Part shown: positions 1-8,204 of the stretch, one piece after another | Layout: each line of letters starts with the position of its first letter | How positions within the stretch are numbered: position 1 is the first letter of the stretch | Assembly (NCBI GenBank): GCA_040217815.1 | Contig: JBEHWI010000001.1 | Span: 124,001 to 188,000, forward strand | Origin: UBA5314 sp040217815 | Lineage (GTDB): Bacteria; Bacillota; Syntrophomonadia; Syntrophomonadales; Syntrophomonadaceae | DNA: 64,000 nucleotides | Reading direction: 5' to 3' | The notes under the pieces: model-generated | Databases searched by the model: none | Told to the model about the DNA's origin: nothing | The model's input: only the letters and a program-made list of their open reading frames with translations | Program-made: the position numbers and the translations under genes

Positions 1-3
1 CCC

Positions 4-498
4 TTAACCGTTGCGCTCGGCGAGGGTTAATAGAGCACTGTAAATTTTCGCCAAGATGCCCTGCTCAGTTGAATTCTGAGCTACAGTCTGAACGGGAGCC
101 GCCTGGTTAACCTGATTGACTTCAGGGGTGGTAACCACCTTCGCCATCTTGGGATCAGGCTTTTGCATGCCCAGTTCGCTGCTGGCCATCTTCTCGACAT
201 CACTCAAATTGGTAGCCTGGGCAATTTCATATTCCAGCCGTGCATTTGAGGCTTCCAGACTGGCAATGTCTTTTTCCAGGGCGACTATTTTAAAGTTTTC
301 CGAAGAACCTTTAGTACACAGGAAAACCAGCATCAGGGCATAGCAAAACATCAACAATCCTATTTTAACCGACATGCTCCTCCGGTTCTTCTTCTTGCGG
401 TATATCTTTCGAACCCTTTGCGTTCCCAGAACGGCTTCTTCTTGAGGCAGAGGGAGTTCCCAGTAGCTTTCATCGTACTTATAACTCGCCTGTACCAT
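4..498 (-). CDS. ftsL: FtsL-like cell division protein
   Basis: Predicted 164-residue bitopic septum protein. The sequence shows a basic cytoplasmic start (KKKNRR at about 35-40), one membrane segment at about 44-61 (VKIGLLMFCYALMLVFLC), then a heptad-like stretch (IVALEKDIASLEASNARLEYEIAQA) typical of the FtsL/DivIC coiled coil, and a low-complexity tail. FtsL proteins join DivIB and DivIC outside the membrane and help recruit the septal peptidoglycan synthase. It is the third gene of mraZ-rsmH-ftsL, 27 bases after rsmH, which is the standard position. Primary sequence is poorly conserved in this family, so the name rests on topology and position. The gene ends 3 bases from the window edge; ftsI/spoVD would be expected next. 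Confidence 0.8.
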   Translation of the reverse strand: MVQASYKYDESYWELPLPQEEAVLGTQRVRKIYRKKKNRRSMSVKIGLLMFCYALMLVFLCTKGSSENFKIVALEKDIASLEASNARLEYEIAQATNLSDVEKMASSELGMQKPDPKMAKVVTTPEVNQVNQAAPVQTVAQNSTEQGILAKIYSALLTLAERNG

Positions 499-525
499 TC
501 TATTCTCACACCTCCGTTTATAGAA

Positions 526-1446
526 CTATAACCTTGAGGCAACCCTGAGTTTAGCACTCCTGGCCCGGATATTGTTCTCGCATTCTTCTTCACTGGGAAC
601 AACCGGTTTTCTGGTGATGATCTGCAACTCGGCCCGGTGGTGGCAGGTGCATACCGGTTGGTGCGGCGGGCAGATGCAGCTTCTAGCCTTTTCCTGAAAA
701 AACAGTTTCACCATTCTGTCCTCCAGGGAGTGGAAGGTAATGATGCATAACCTGCCGCCTTTATTTAAAACTGCCAAAGCCTGCGGCAAAACTGCCTGCA
801 GGGCTTCCAATTCTCCGTTTACCGCGATGCGCAAGGCCTGAAAGGTCTTGCGGCCCGGGTGCTTTTCCCGGCGGTACCTGGCTGGCACTGCGTTTTTAAT
901 AACCTCTACCAGTTCCAGGGTGGAATGGATCTCTCCCTTGCTGCGGGTTTGAACAATAGCCCGGGCAATAGCTGGTGCGTATTTTTCTTCACCATAGGTC
1001 CAGAGGATCTTCTTCAACTGCCCTTCAGGACATTCGTTTACCAGATGCCAGGCGCTTGTTTCCTGCTCCCGGTTCATTCTCATATCCAAACGAGCATCTT
1101 CATGATAACTGAAGCCCCGTTCCGGCTCATCGAGCTGGAACGATGACACCCCCAGATCGATCAAAATCCCATCAACAGCATCCATGCCCAGCTTGCCAAG
1201 GGTAGCCTCCAAATCCCTAAAATCAGCATGAACAAAATCTACCCGTCCTGTCTCAAACCGTCCCCTGGTTCTCTCCAGGACCGCTCTGTCCTTGTCCAGG
1301 GCTATCACCCGGGAGCCCGGCGCGAGCTTGGTCAGCAGCATAGCCAGATGGCCTCCACCGCCGACCGTACAATCTATGTAGATCCCTTCAGGGTTCGTTA
1401 CCAGATGGTCTATCGTTGGGCCTAACAAAACCGGTAGATGCGCCAT
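526..1446 (-). CDS. rsmH: 16S rRNA (cytosine1402-N4)-methyltransferase RsmH
   Basis: Methylates N4 of C1402 in 16S rRNA using S-adenosylmethionine. The 306-residue product has the usual family length. The start MAHLPVLLGPTIDHL, the SAM-binding loop YIDCTVGGGGHLAMLL, and LIDLGVSSFQLDEPERGFSY and the late ITFHSLEDRMVK stretch are family signatures. It follows mraZ by 10 bases and precedes ftsL, the conserved mra/dcw order, so it is probably transcribed from the MraZ-controlled promoter. A Cys/His-rich stretch near the C-terminus (CICPPHQPVCTCHH) is common in Firmicute homologues. Identification is secure. Confidence 0.96.
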   Translation of the reverse strand: MAHLPVLLGPTIDHLVTNPEGIYIDCTVGGGGHLAMLLTKLAPGSRVIALDKDRAVLERTRGRFETGRVDFVHADFRDLEATLGKLGMDAVDGILIDLGVSSFQLDEPERGFSYHEDARLDMRMNREQETSAWHLVNECPEGQLKKILWTYGEEKYAPAIARAIVQTRSKGEIHSTLELVEVIKNAVPARYRREKHPGRKTFQALRIAVNGELEALQAVLPQALAVLNKGGRLCIITFHSLEDRMVKLFFQEKARSCICPPHQPVCTCHHRAELQIITRKPVVPSEEECENNIRARSAKLRVASRL

Positions 1447-1456
1447 AGCTCCCTTT

Positions 1457-1879
1457 CTAAATACCCAAACTTTCGGCTATTTCTTCAAAATTGGAACCAG
1501 CCATACCGTTATATTGTGCCCATTTATCACCAGCCCAAATCTCCAGCCTGGAGCCAACTCCGATTATAACTACATCCTTTTCCACCTGAGCATAGTCTCG
1601 CAGGTTTAAGGGTAGTAATACTCGGCCCTGTTTGTCTGCCTCCAATTCAGCAGCCCCAGAAAAGAAAAATCTAACAAAAGAGCGCACATCTCCGCGGGTA
1701 AACGGAAGTGCCCTTAATTTTGCCTCTATGTTCATCCACTCATCCAGGGTGTAGACGAATATGCAGTTGTCTAAGCCCTTGGTAGCAATAAATCGTTCCC
1801 CCAGTTCGTCGCGCAAACGGGAGGGTATGGTGATTCTGCCCTTGGGATCCAGGCTATGCTGGTACTCGCCCAGAAGCAT
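1457..1879 (-). CDS. mraZ: Transcriptional regulator MraZ
   Basis: DNA-binding repressor of the division cluster, 140 residues. It contains two AbrB/SpoVT-like half-domains, each with the DxxGR..P signature: DPKGRITIPSRLRDEL near residue 11 and DKQGRVLLPLNLRDYA near residue 85. The start at 1879 (MLLGEYQHSLD) is chosen because AGGAG lies 8 bases upstream and because MraZ proteins begin at this point; a longer reading to 1921 has no better ribosome-binding site. Family members form ring-shaped oligomers that bind direct repeats upstream of their own gene, and such repeats are present at 1916-1942. Confidence 0.95.
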   Translation of the reverse strand: MLLGEYQHSLDPKGRITIPSRLRDELGERFIATKGLDNCIFVYTLDEWMNIEAKLRALPFTRGDVRSFVRFFFSGAAELEADKQGRVLLPLNLRDYAQVEKDVVIIGVGSRLEIWAGDKWAQYNGMAGSNFEEIAESLGI

Positions 1880-1915
1880 ATTTCTGGCTCCTCTCACCAT
1901 TTCTGTGGGATGTTG

Positions 1916-1942
1916 CTCCACTTTAACCCACTTTAACCCACC
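1916..1942 (-). promoter_or_regulatory. MraZ-binding direct repeats
   Basis: Read on the minus strand, TGGGTTAAAG occurs twice in succession and is followed by TGGAG at the same 10-base spacing. MraZ operators in other bacteria consist of TGGG/TGGAG-type repeats spaced one helical turn, so this is the expected autoregulatory operator 37 bases upstream of the mraZ start. Confidence 0.75.
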
Positions 1943-1987
1943 ATATTCTACCCCTTACCCACAGTTCCCTCCTTTGTGAAAAAAGTA

Positions 1988-2017
1988 ACAATAAATATCC
2001 CTGTCGCATTCTCTCAA
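1988..2017 (-). promoter_or_regulatory. Candidate mraZ promoter
   Basis: On the minus strand TTGAGA (2017-2012) and TATTGT (1993-1988) are separated by 18 bases, upstream of the MraZ repeats. The match to a SigA promoter is fair only. A repressor bound at 1916-1942 would sit in the early transcribed region. Confidence 0.4.
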
Positions 2018-2096
2018 TGATTGTTTACGAAAAATCCTATATTTCTGTAATTTAGAACGCTTTTTCCCGGAATAGTGTCAAATTAGGAGGGAAAAA

Positions 2097-2171
2097 ATGA
2101 TTCATGCTTCCTATATCGGATTGGGACTAATTTCCCGCATAAATTGCCTGATAAAAAGGGGAGAAGGATGA
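2097..2171 (+). CDS. Tiny ORF (24 aa) with strong RBS
   Basis: No family recognised. ATG at 2097 is preceded by AGGAGG with 6 bases spacing and opens a 24-codon frame (MIHASYIGLGLISR...). It is followed within the same short transcript space by two more mini-frames (ATG at 2171, 7 codons; ATG at 2202, 10 codons MHWVKPSGAP, after GAGGCAGGTG) and then by a strong terminator at 2226-2256. The arrangement suggests a small plus-strand transcription unit between the divergently read mraZ and the ACT gene; whether peptides are made cannot be told from sequence. Confidence 0.3.
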   Translation: MIHASYIGLGLISRINCLIKRGEG

Positions 2172-2225
2172 TTTTTGAGGCAGGTGATTAATATGCATTG
2201 GGTTAAACCAAGTGGTGCACCATAA

Positions 2226-2256
2226 AAAAGGCCTGTTATAAAACAACAGGCCTTTT
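2226..2256. terminator. Bidirectional terminator
   Basis: Perfect 12-bp inverted repeat AAAAGGCCTGTT / AACAGGCCTTTT with a 7-base loop, ending in T-runs on both strands. It would end the ACT-protein transcript on the minus strand and the tiny plus-strand unit. Confidence 0.85.
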
Positions 2257-2286
2257 AAAAGGATTATGCTCTTTCTCATCAGGATT

Positions 2287-2715
2287 TTACAGCTTGTATA
2301 ACTCGCTTTCCTCAATATATTTAATGCCTTTTTTCCGAAATGCCTCCAGGGCTCGGGCGATGTCCTCAACCTTAAATATAACCAGTGCATTATCGGCATT
2401 GGTGCCGATAAAGGCATAGAGGTATTCTATATTCAGGTTTTCCTCATTCATTTGCTCCAGTATGTCGGCTAAACTGCCCGGTGTGTCGGGCACCTGAACA
2501 GCCACCACTTCAGTTTCGCTCACCGTAAATCCCGCTTCTTTAAGTATCTTATAGGCCTTATCCGGGTCGTTGACAATAATGCGCAGAATGCCAAAATCTG
2601 AAGTATCGGCAATCGACAGGGCGCGGATGTTTATGCCCGCCTCGCCCAGAGTGCGGGTTACATGCAGCAGACGGCCGGCTTTGTTTTCTAAAAAGATTGA
2701 TATTTGTCTGGCCAT
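2287..2715 (-). CDS. Tandem ACT-domain protein
   Basis: 142 residues made of two ACT domains: residues about 1-68 (ISIFLENKAGRLLHVTRTLG) and about 70-140 (VQVPDTPGSLADILEQMNEE). ACT pairs bind amino acids at the domain interface and regulate partner enzymes. There is no catalytic domain. It lies 15 bases downstream of paaK, an association common in anaerobes, which suggests that it senses an aromatic amino acid or its breakdown product; that role is inference. The preceding gene and a shared terminator at 2226-2256 support a paaK-ACT transcript. Confidence 0.85.
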   Translation of the reverse strand: MARQISIFLENKAGRLLHVTRTLGEAGINIRALSIADTSDFGILRIIVNDPDKAYKILKEAGFTVSETEVVAVQVPDTPGSLADILEQMNEENLNIEYLYAFIGTNADNALVIFKVEDIARALEAFRKKGIKYIEESELYKL

Positions 2716-2730
2716 AGTCTCTTCCCCCTC

Positions 2731-4032
2731 CTATATATTCCTCTTATCAATAATTCTCTTGGCCTTCCCTTCGCTTCTTTCGATTGACTTGGGTTCAACC
2801 AAACGGACTTTGACCGCAATCCCCAGGCCGCTGTTCAATTCTTTGCTGATTGTGGTTTCCAGCTCTTCCAGCTTGCGAACTTCGTCGCTAAAAACATTTT
2901 CGGAAACTTCTACCTGAACTTCTAACCGGTCCAAATTGTTTTTACGCTCAACAACCAATTGGTATTGGGGTTCTATGCCGGGTATTTGTAATAGAATACT
3001 TTCAACCATCGAAGGAAATACATTAACTCCACGAATGATGATCATATCGTCCGAGCGTCCCAGCACCTTCTCCATGCGGGCATGAGTTCTTCCGCAATCG
3101 CAAACCTCCCGGGTCAAGCGGGTCAAGTCCCGGGTGCGATAGCGAATAACCGGAAAGGCTTCTTTAGTAAGAGAAGTGATAACCAGTTCTCCGTGGCTGC
3201 CTTCGGGAAGCACCTCCCCGGTATCTGGATCGATGATCTCGGCGATGAAATGGTCTTCCGAGATATGAAGGCCTTTTTTATAGGCACAGTCTGCAGCAAC
3301 CCCCGGACCAACCAGTTCGGTCATTCCGTACACATCGTGGGCTTCAATTTCCCATTTGCTCTCAATTTCTTTGCGCATATTCTCCGACCAGGGTTCGGCT
3401 CCGAATAATCCTGATTTAATTTTAAATTCAGAACGATCCATGCCCAAATTGACCAGTTCTTCATGCATAACCAGGGCATAAGAGGGGGTGCAGCCTAAAA
3501 GCGTAACACCATAGTCATGCATTATTGATACCTGGCGCTTGGTGTTTCCTCCCGAAGCCGGGAGAACCGCCGCCCCTATTCTTTCGGCCCCGTAGTGGCC
3601 TCCTAATCCTCCCGTAAAAAGCCCATATCCCCAGGTAATCTGAATAACTGAATCACGGGTGGCTCCTGCATTGGTCAGACACCTGGCCATTAATTCAGCC
3701 CAGTTTTCTATGTCATTTTTGGTATATGCAGCAACGGTGGGTTTTCCGGTAGTACCAGAAGACGACTGGATTCTAACCACATCTCTCATCGGAACGGCCA
3801 ACAAGCCAAAGGGATAGTTGTCACGAAAATCCTTTTTAGTAAGAAAGGGCAGATATTTTAAATCAGCCAGGCTGTTGATATCCTGAGGTTTTACTCCAGC
3901 CTCATCCATTTTAGCCCTATAGGACGGGACAAAAGAATAAACCCGGAAAACGCTTTCCTTAAGTCTTCTCAATTGCAGCTTTTCCAGCTCTTCCCGAGGC
4001 ATACATTCTTTCTCTTTATCCCAATAAATCAT
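2731..4032 (-). CDS. paaK: Phenylacetate-CoA ligase family protein
   Basis: ATP-dependent adenylate-forming ligase that activates an arylacetate as its CoA thioester. The 433-residue length is standard for PaaK. The phosphate-binding loop SSSGTTGKPTVAAYT (near residue 90), the acyl-adenylate motif DVYGMTELVGPGVA and the C-terminal RSDDMIIIRGVNVFPS are visible; the C-terminal domain matches the short AMP-binding C-terminal fold of this subfamily. In fermentative anaerobes PaaK often works with indolepyruvate/arylpyruvate:ferredoxin oxidoreductase in aromatic amino-acid oxidation or synthesis; none is in this window. It overlaps nothing and begins 4 bases after the endonuclease III-like gene. 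Confidence 0.9.
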   Translation of the reverse strand: MIYWDKEKECMPREELEKLQLRRLKESVFRVYSFVPSYRAKMDEAGVKPQDINSLADLKYLPFLTKKDFRDNYPFGLLAVPMRDVVRIQSSSGTTGKPTVAAYTKNDIENWAELMARCLTNAGATRDSVIQITWGYGLFTGGLGGHYGAERIGAAVLPASGGNTKRQVSIMHDYGVTLLGCTPSYALVMHEELVNLGMDRSEFKIKSGLFGAEPWSENMRKEIESKWEIEAHDVYGMTELVGPGVAADCAYKKGLHISEDHFIAEIIDPDTGEVLPEGSHGELVITSLTKEAFPVIRYRTRDLTRLTREVCDCGRTHARMEKVLGRSDDMIIIRGVNVFPSMVESILLQIPGIEPQYQLVVERKNNLDRLEVQVEVSENVFSDEVRKLEELETTISKELNSGLGIAVKVRLVEPKSIERSEGKAKRIIDKRNI

Positions 4033-4036
4033 TATT

Positions 4037-4732
4037 CTACCTCCCTATTTCGTTATCCTGTCCATCAGGCCAATTAACACAGGTGTTCTTAATTGGGCAT
4101 TCACAGCATAATGGCCTGCTTTTCTTGCAGTAGCTGGCACCCAGTCCAACTAGCAGAGCATGATACTCGTTATATATCTTGGTGCCGGTCTCGCTGTACC
4201 TGGTCATAAACTCTTGCATTCCCTGGTAATCGATCCCCTCATCCACCAGACCCTGCCGAAACATTATGCGGCGGGTGTAGGCATCCACTACGAAGATCGG
4301 ATGCTGACCGGCATAGAGCAAAATCGAATCGACTGTCTCTGGGCCCAGTCCCCATACATTCAGCAGTTGCCCACGGGTAACTTGCCAATCCTGCTCTAGC
4401 ATGAGGTCCAGATTCCCCTGGTAAAAATCTTCTATGAATCTCAACAGGGTTTTAATCTTTTTCGCCTTTTGGCGATGGTAAAGAGCCGGTCTAATATACT
4501 CGGCGAGTTTGTTTTCATCTATATTGAGTAAGACCCCGTAATCCAGACATCGGTTCTGTTTAAGGCAGTCAATCGCCTTTTTCACGTTTTTCCAGGCTAC
4601 TGCCTGTGTCAAAACCGCTCCCACAACGATCTCCAGGCGGGTGTCCCCCGGCCACCAGTGGCGTGGTCCAAAATGTTCGAATAATAGATCATATATCTCT
4701 TTAACCCTGGCATATCGATAGTCGGTCATCAT
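4037..4732 (-). CDS. Endonuclease III-like HhH-GPD DNA glycosylase with 4Fe-4S cluster
   Basis: 231-residue base-excision repair protein. It has a helix-hairpin-helix at LLNVWGLGPETVDS, the catalytic Asp in FVVDAYTRR, and the C-terminal iron-sulfur loop C-x6-C-x2-C-x5-C (CKKSRPLCCECPIKNTC). At the place where endonuclease III carries its Schiff-base Lys (VGRKTA) this protein has Glu (LGPETV). It therefore probably acts as a monofunctional glycosylase without beta-lyase activity; the damaged base it removes is not predictable. Two adjacent Met codons make the exact start uncertain by one codon. Confidence 0.85.
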   Translation of the reverse strand: MMTDYRYARVKEIYDLLFEHFGPRHWWPGDTRLEIVVGAVLTQAVAWKNVKKAIDCLKQNRCLDYGVLLNIDENKLAEYIRPALYHRQKAKKIKTLLRFIEDFYQGNLDLMLEQDWQVTRGQLLNVWGLGPETVDSILLYAGQHPIFVVDAYTRRIMFRQGLVDEGIDYQGMQEFMTRYSETGTKIYNEYHALLVGLGASYCKKSRPLCCECPIKNTCVNWPDGQDNEIGR

Positions 4733-4775
4733 TGTTGTTCCCGCTCCTGATTCCTGCCGTTTTTAATAATGACAA

Positions 4776-4804
4776 ATAAAAAGATCCAGTTACAATGCTG
4801 GATC
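4776..4804 (-). terminator. Rho-independent terminator (GATCCAG hairpin)
   Basis: GATCCAG (4783-4789) pairs with CTGGATC (4798-4804) and is followed on the minus strand by TTTTTATTTG. It is the last of three hairpins between the 6S RNA region and the glycosylase gene. Confidence 0.8.
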
Positions 4805-4827
4805 TCATAGGCCCTTTTATTTAAGGG

Positions 4828-4851
4828 TTTATTTCCCGACCGGGAAATAAA
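4828..4851. terminator. Perfect 11-bp palindromic hairpin
   Basis: TTTATTTCCCG and CGGGAAATAAA form an uninterrupted inverted repeat with only two bases between the arms. It lies directly downstream of the 6S RNA 3' end on the minus strand and may add to termination or protect a 3' end. Confidence 0.6.
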
Positions 4852-5048
4852 AAACCCCACCGAGCCGTGATGCCGATGTTAAAACCTGAGGTTTCAGGTG
4901 GGTGCTCTCCCGTATGCTTATCGTGTCCCACTCTATGGGCTTACAGTCTACATACGGAGATAAGCTCCCCTATAATCGGTGTTGGAAATAACTTGTCGAC
5001 ATTTCACGCACACAGCAGGGATTCATTCTTAATTCTCTTAGGCTCGCT
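4850..5048 (-). ncRNA. ssrS: 6S RNA (SsrS family)
   Basis: 6S RNA binds the housekeeping RNA polymerase holoenzyme by imitating an open promoter. Evidence here: about 195 nt of non-coding sequence directly downstream of aspS, the usual Firmicute location; a closing stem CGAGCC (plus 5041-5046 read on minus) with GGCTCG (plus 4861-4866); mostly paired interior with a likely central bubble; a 3' part ending ACATCGGCATCACGGCTCGG followed by GTGGGG and a T-run; and its own strong promoter. I have not run a covariance model, so exact ends are approximate. Confidence 0.75.
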
Positions 5049-5051
5049 AAA

Positions 5052-5080
5052 ATAATACCATAAAAACCGGGCATCTTCAA
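5052..5080 (-). promoter_or_regulatory. Promoter of the 6S RNA gene
   Basis: TTGAAG (5080-5075) and TATTAT (5057-5052) on the minus strand, 17 bases apart, place the start at about 5047-5048, exactly at the 5' side of the 6S closing stem. Confidence 0.75.
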
Positions 5081-5121
5081 GCTTGAGCGGTTGGATTAAT
5101 CCTCCAAAGCCAAGCCATTTT

Positions 5122-6882
5122 TTACTTTTCGCGTATCTTTATGGAGAGCTCGCGCAGCTGCTTGGCCTTCACATCGGAAGGAGCTCCAGTCATAGGGCAG
5201 GCAGCACTCTGCGTCTTGGGAAAGGCGATGACATCCCTGATACTCTGGCGCCCGGCCATTATCATGATGAGTCGGTCAATTCCAAAGGCAATACCGCCAT
5301 GGGGAGGGGTTCCATAATCAAATGCCTCTAACATGTAGCCAAAACGTTCCTTGCTTTCCTCGGTGCTCATGCCTATGGTTGAGAACATTTTCTCCTGGAC
5401 TTCCCGCTGATATATACGTATGCTGCCGCCGCCTATCTCGGTTCCATTTAATACCATATCATAAGCCCGGGCCTTTACCAGACCGGGGTTCTCGTCTAAA
5501 AGCGGAATATCCTCCTGACGCGGTGCAGTGAACATATGGTGAACCGCTACATAGCGTTTTTCTTCTTCATCGTACTCCAGCAGGGGAAAGTCAACCACCC
5601 AGCAGAATTTCAGCTGCTCGGGCTTGATAAGGTCAAGCCGGCGGGCCAATTCCAGTCGTAAAAAGCCTAAAACCCTCGCCACCACCGAGGCTGAATCCGC
5701 GCCAAACAGCAAAAGGTCACCGGGTTTGGCATCAAGGGCGGCCAGCAATCCGTCAACCTGTTCTCCGGTCAGAAATTTGGTAATCGGCGAACGCAGTTCA
5801 TTATCCCCGACGATAATCCAGGCCATTCCTTTGGCTCCATTTTCAACCGCCATTTTACCAAGGTCGTCTATTTCCCTTCTGGTAAATGACGCACAGCCTT
5901 TGGCATTGATGGCTCTGACCACTCCGCCGGCTGCAATGGCCGAGGCGAAGACCTTGAATTCCACATCGCATAGTATTTCGGTCAGATCGATTATCGGCAA
6001 ATCAAACCGCAAGTCCGGTTTATCACTGCCGTATTTGGCCATCGCTTCTTCATAGGTCAGGCGGGGAAAAGGCCATGTTATTTCCTGCTGCCCGGCCGCC
6101 TGGAAGATTTCCGCTATCATCTGCTCGACGAGGGCGAATATGTCTTCCTCGTCTACGAAGGACATCTCCATGTCCAATTGGGTAAATTCCGGCTGCCGAT
6201 CAGCTCTTAAGTCTTCGTCTCGAAAACAGCGAGCAATCTGGAAGTATTTCTCCATGCCTGCAACCATCAAGATCTGCTTGAAGGTCTGGGGAGATTGGGG
6301 CAGAGCATAAAACTGCCCGGGATGAATGCGGCTGGGCACCAGATAGTCCCTGGCTCCTTCCGGAGTGCTGTTGGTCAATATAGGCGTCTCAATTTCTAAA
6401 AAACCCCGTTCATCAAGATAACTCCTCATTTTTTGCACCACCCGGTGGCGCATCATTATATTGTTTTTCATTTCCGATCGGCGCAAATCCAGATAACGAT
6501 ACTTCAAACGCAGGACTTCATCAACGTCAATACCATCTTCTATATAGAAAGGAGGCGTCTTGGCCCTGTTAAATACAACCAGCTCACTGGCATATACTTC
6601 GACCTTACCTGTTATCAGGTTGGCGTTTTCAGTCCCTTCGGGGCGCTCGCGGACGGCGCCGCGCACTGCCACCACATATTCACTGCGTACCTGCTCGGCC
6701 AGGTGAAATGCATCGGTATCTACATCCGGGCTGAAAACGACCTGGACCAAACCCGACCGGTCGCGCAGGTCTATAAATATCAGGCCGCCATGATCACGGC
6801 GGGTGTTGACCCAACCGTTTAAGACCACTTCCTGCCCTATCAATCCGGTGCTAATTTCTGTGGCGCTGTGCGTTCTCTTCAT
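5122..6882 (-). CDS. aspS: Aspartyl-tRNA synthetase
   Basis: Class II synthetase of 586 residues, the bacterial-type length with the extra GAD domain. N-terminal OB-fold anticodon domain (VVLNGWVNTRRDHGGLIFIDLRDRSG), motif 2 region CFRDEDLRADRQPEFTQLDMEMSF, and motif 3 GIAFGIDRLIMIMAGRQSIRDVIAFPK are clear. It charges tRNA-Asp (possibly also tRNA-Asn if GatCAB is present; not decidable here). It follows hisS by 15 bases, the conserved hisS-aspS pair, and is the last gene of the T-box-led run before the 6S RNA gene. Confidence 0.97.
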   Translation of the reverse strand: MKRTHSATEISTGLIGQEVVLNGWVNTRRDHGGLIFIDLRDRSGLVQVVFSPDVDTDAFHLAEQVRSEYVVAVRGAVRERPEGTENANLITGKVEVYASELVVFNRAKTPPFYIEDGIDVDEVLRLKYRYLDLRRSEMKNNIMMRHRVVQKMRSYLDERGFLEIETPILTNSTPEGARDYLVPSRIHPGQFYALPQSPQTFKQILMVAGMEKYFQIARCFRDEDLRADRQPEFTQLDMEMSFVDEEDIFALVEQMIAEIFQAAGQQEITWPFPRLTYEEAMAKYGSDKPDLRFDLPIIDLTEILCDVEFKVFASAIAAGGVVRAINAKGCASFTRREIDDLGKMAVENGAKGMAWIIVGDNELRSPITKFLTGEQVDGLLAALDAKPGDLLLFGADSASVVARVLGFLRLELARRLDLIKPEQLKFCWVVDFPLLEYDEEEKRYVAVHHMFTAPRQEDIPLLDENPGLVKARAYDMVLNGTEIGGGSIRIYQREVQEKMFSTIGMSTEESKERFGYMLEAFDYGTPPHGGIAFGIDRLIMIMAGRQSIRDVIAFPKTQSAACPMTGAPSDVKAKQLRELSIKIREK

Positions 6883-6897
6883 CTGGCTTCGTTCCTC

Positions 6898-8166
6898 CTA
6901 ATCAATGGCCAATAATGATGTAATATTTTCTAATATTTCAGCCCGGCTCACGCTTAGCTGCTGGCTGTCGTTCATATTTCGAATAGTGACGGTTTGCTTT
7001 TCAACCTCTTCCTCGCCGATGAAAAGTACCAGACTGGCACCCATACGGTCGGCATGCTTCATCTGGGCCTTGGGGCTGCGCCGGTTGTAGTCCTTTTCAG
7101 CTCGAAATCCGGCTCTACGAAGCTCAAGCAATAATTCAAAACCGTTTTCAGCATAGGCGGGGTCCATGATAACAACGAAAATATCGCAGGAAGCAGTTGG
7201 AGCCGGCAGGCGGTTTTTCTGCTCCAGGGTCAGCAGCATGCGTTCTATTCCCAGCGCAAAACCGATTCCCGGTATCTCAGGTCCGCCGCATTCCTTTATC
7301 AGCCCGTCGTAGCGTCCTCCCCCGCCAATGGCGCTCTGGGCTCCGATTCCGGGTATATGTACTTCAAAAGCGGTTTTGGTGTAGTAATCCAGCCCCCGGA
7401 CCAGCCGATCATCGTGCAAATAATCAACCCCGGCAGATGAAAGAGCCTTTTTTACGCTCCGGTAATGTTCACTGCATTCCGGGCACAGACTGTCAATTAT
7501 TAGAGGGAACCCGATGGTAGCCTCCTGGCAGCCGGCTTCTTTGCAGTCTAAAACCCGGAGGGGATTTTGTTCATACCGTTTCTGGCAGTCTTTACAGAGG
7601 CTGTCCACCTGAGGAGCCAGGTGGGCGATAAGTTTCTCCCGGTAAACCTGGCGGCAGGTTGGGCAGCCCACCGAGTTGAGGTGCAGTTCATACTCGAAAA
7701 GTCCCAGCTGGTTTAAAATCTCCAACATTAAGATGATAACTTCAGCATCCAGCATCGGATCAGAACTGCCAAACACCTCTACCCCGAACTGGTGAAACTG
7801 CCTGTACCTTCCGGCCTGGGGCCGGTCATAGCGAAACATGGGGCCCTGGTAATACCACTTGACGGGCATTACTCCTCCGTACAGGCGATGTTCAATCAAG
7901 CTGCGGGCACAGGAAGCAGTTCCCTCTGGACGCAGAGTCAGGCTTCGCCGGGATTTATCATTGAAAGAGTACATCTCCTTGGTGACGATGTCGGTAGTCT
8001 CACCTACACCCCTCTGAAAAAGCTCGGTATGCTCGAAAATCGGAGTTCTTATCTCCTGAAAACCAAAAGAGGCAGCCGTCTGCCGCATGATTTGCTCTAT
8101 GTACTGCCATTTTTGGGCCTCAGCGGGAAGAATGTCGTAGGTGCCACGGGGGGCTTTGAGTTCCAT
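6898..8166 (-). CDS. hisS: Histidyl-tRNA synthetase
   Basis: Class II synthetase, 422 residues from the start chosen at 8166 (MELKAPRGTYDILP), which has GGGAGG 7 bases upstream; a TTG at 8181 would overlap that ribosome-binding site. Visible signatures are RTPIFEHTELFQRGVGETTDIV, the motif 2 segment LRPEGTASCARSLIEH, the histidine loop RGLDYYTKTAFEVH and the GIGFALGIERML motif 3. Sits between hemZ and aspS on the same strand. Confidence 0.97.
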   Translation of the reverse strand: MELKAPRGTYDILPAEAQKWQYIEQIMRQTAASFGFQEIRTPIFEHTELFQRGVGETTDIVTKEMYSFNDKSRRSLTLRPEGTASCARSLIEHRLYGGVMPVKWYYQGPMFRYDRPQAGRYRQFHQFGVEVFGSSDPMLDAEVIILMLEILNQLGLFEYELHLNSVGCPTCRQVYREKLIAHLAPQVDSLCKDCQKRYEQNPLRVLDCKEAGCQEATIGFPLIIDSLCPECSEHYRSVKKALSSAGVDYLHDDRLVRGLDYYTKTAFEVHIPGIGAQSAIGGGGRYDGLIKECGGPEIPGIGFALGIERMLLTLEQKNRLPAPTASCDIFVVIMDPAYAENGFELLLELRRAGFRAEKDYNRRSPKAQMKHADRMGASLVLFIGEEEVEKQTVTIRNMNDSQQLSVSRAEILENITSLLAID

Positions 8167-8204
8167 TACCACGCCTCCCAAACCAAGTTATTCCTTGGAT
8201 AATT

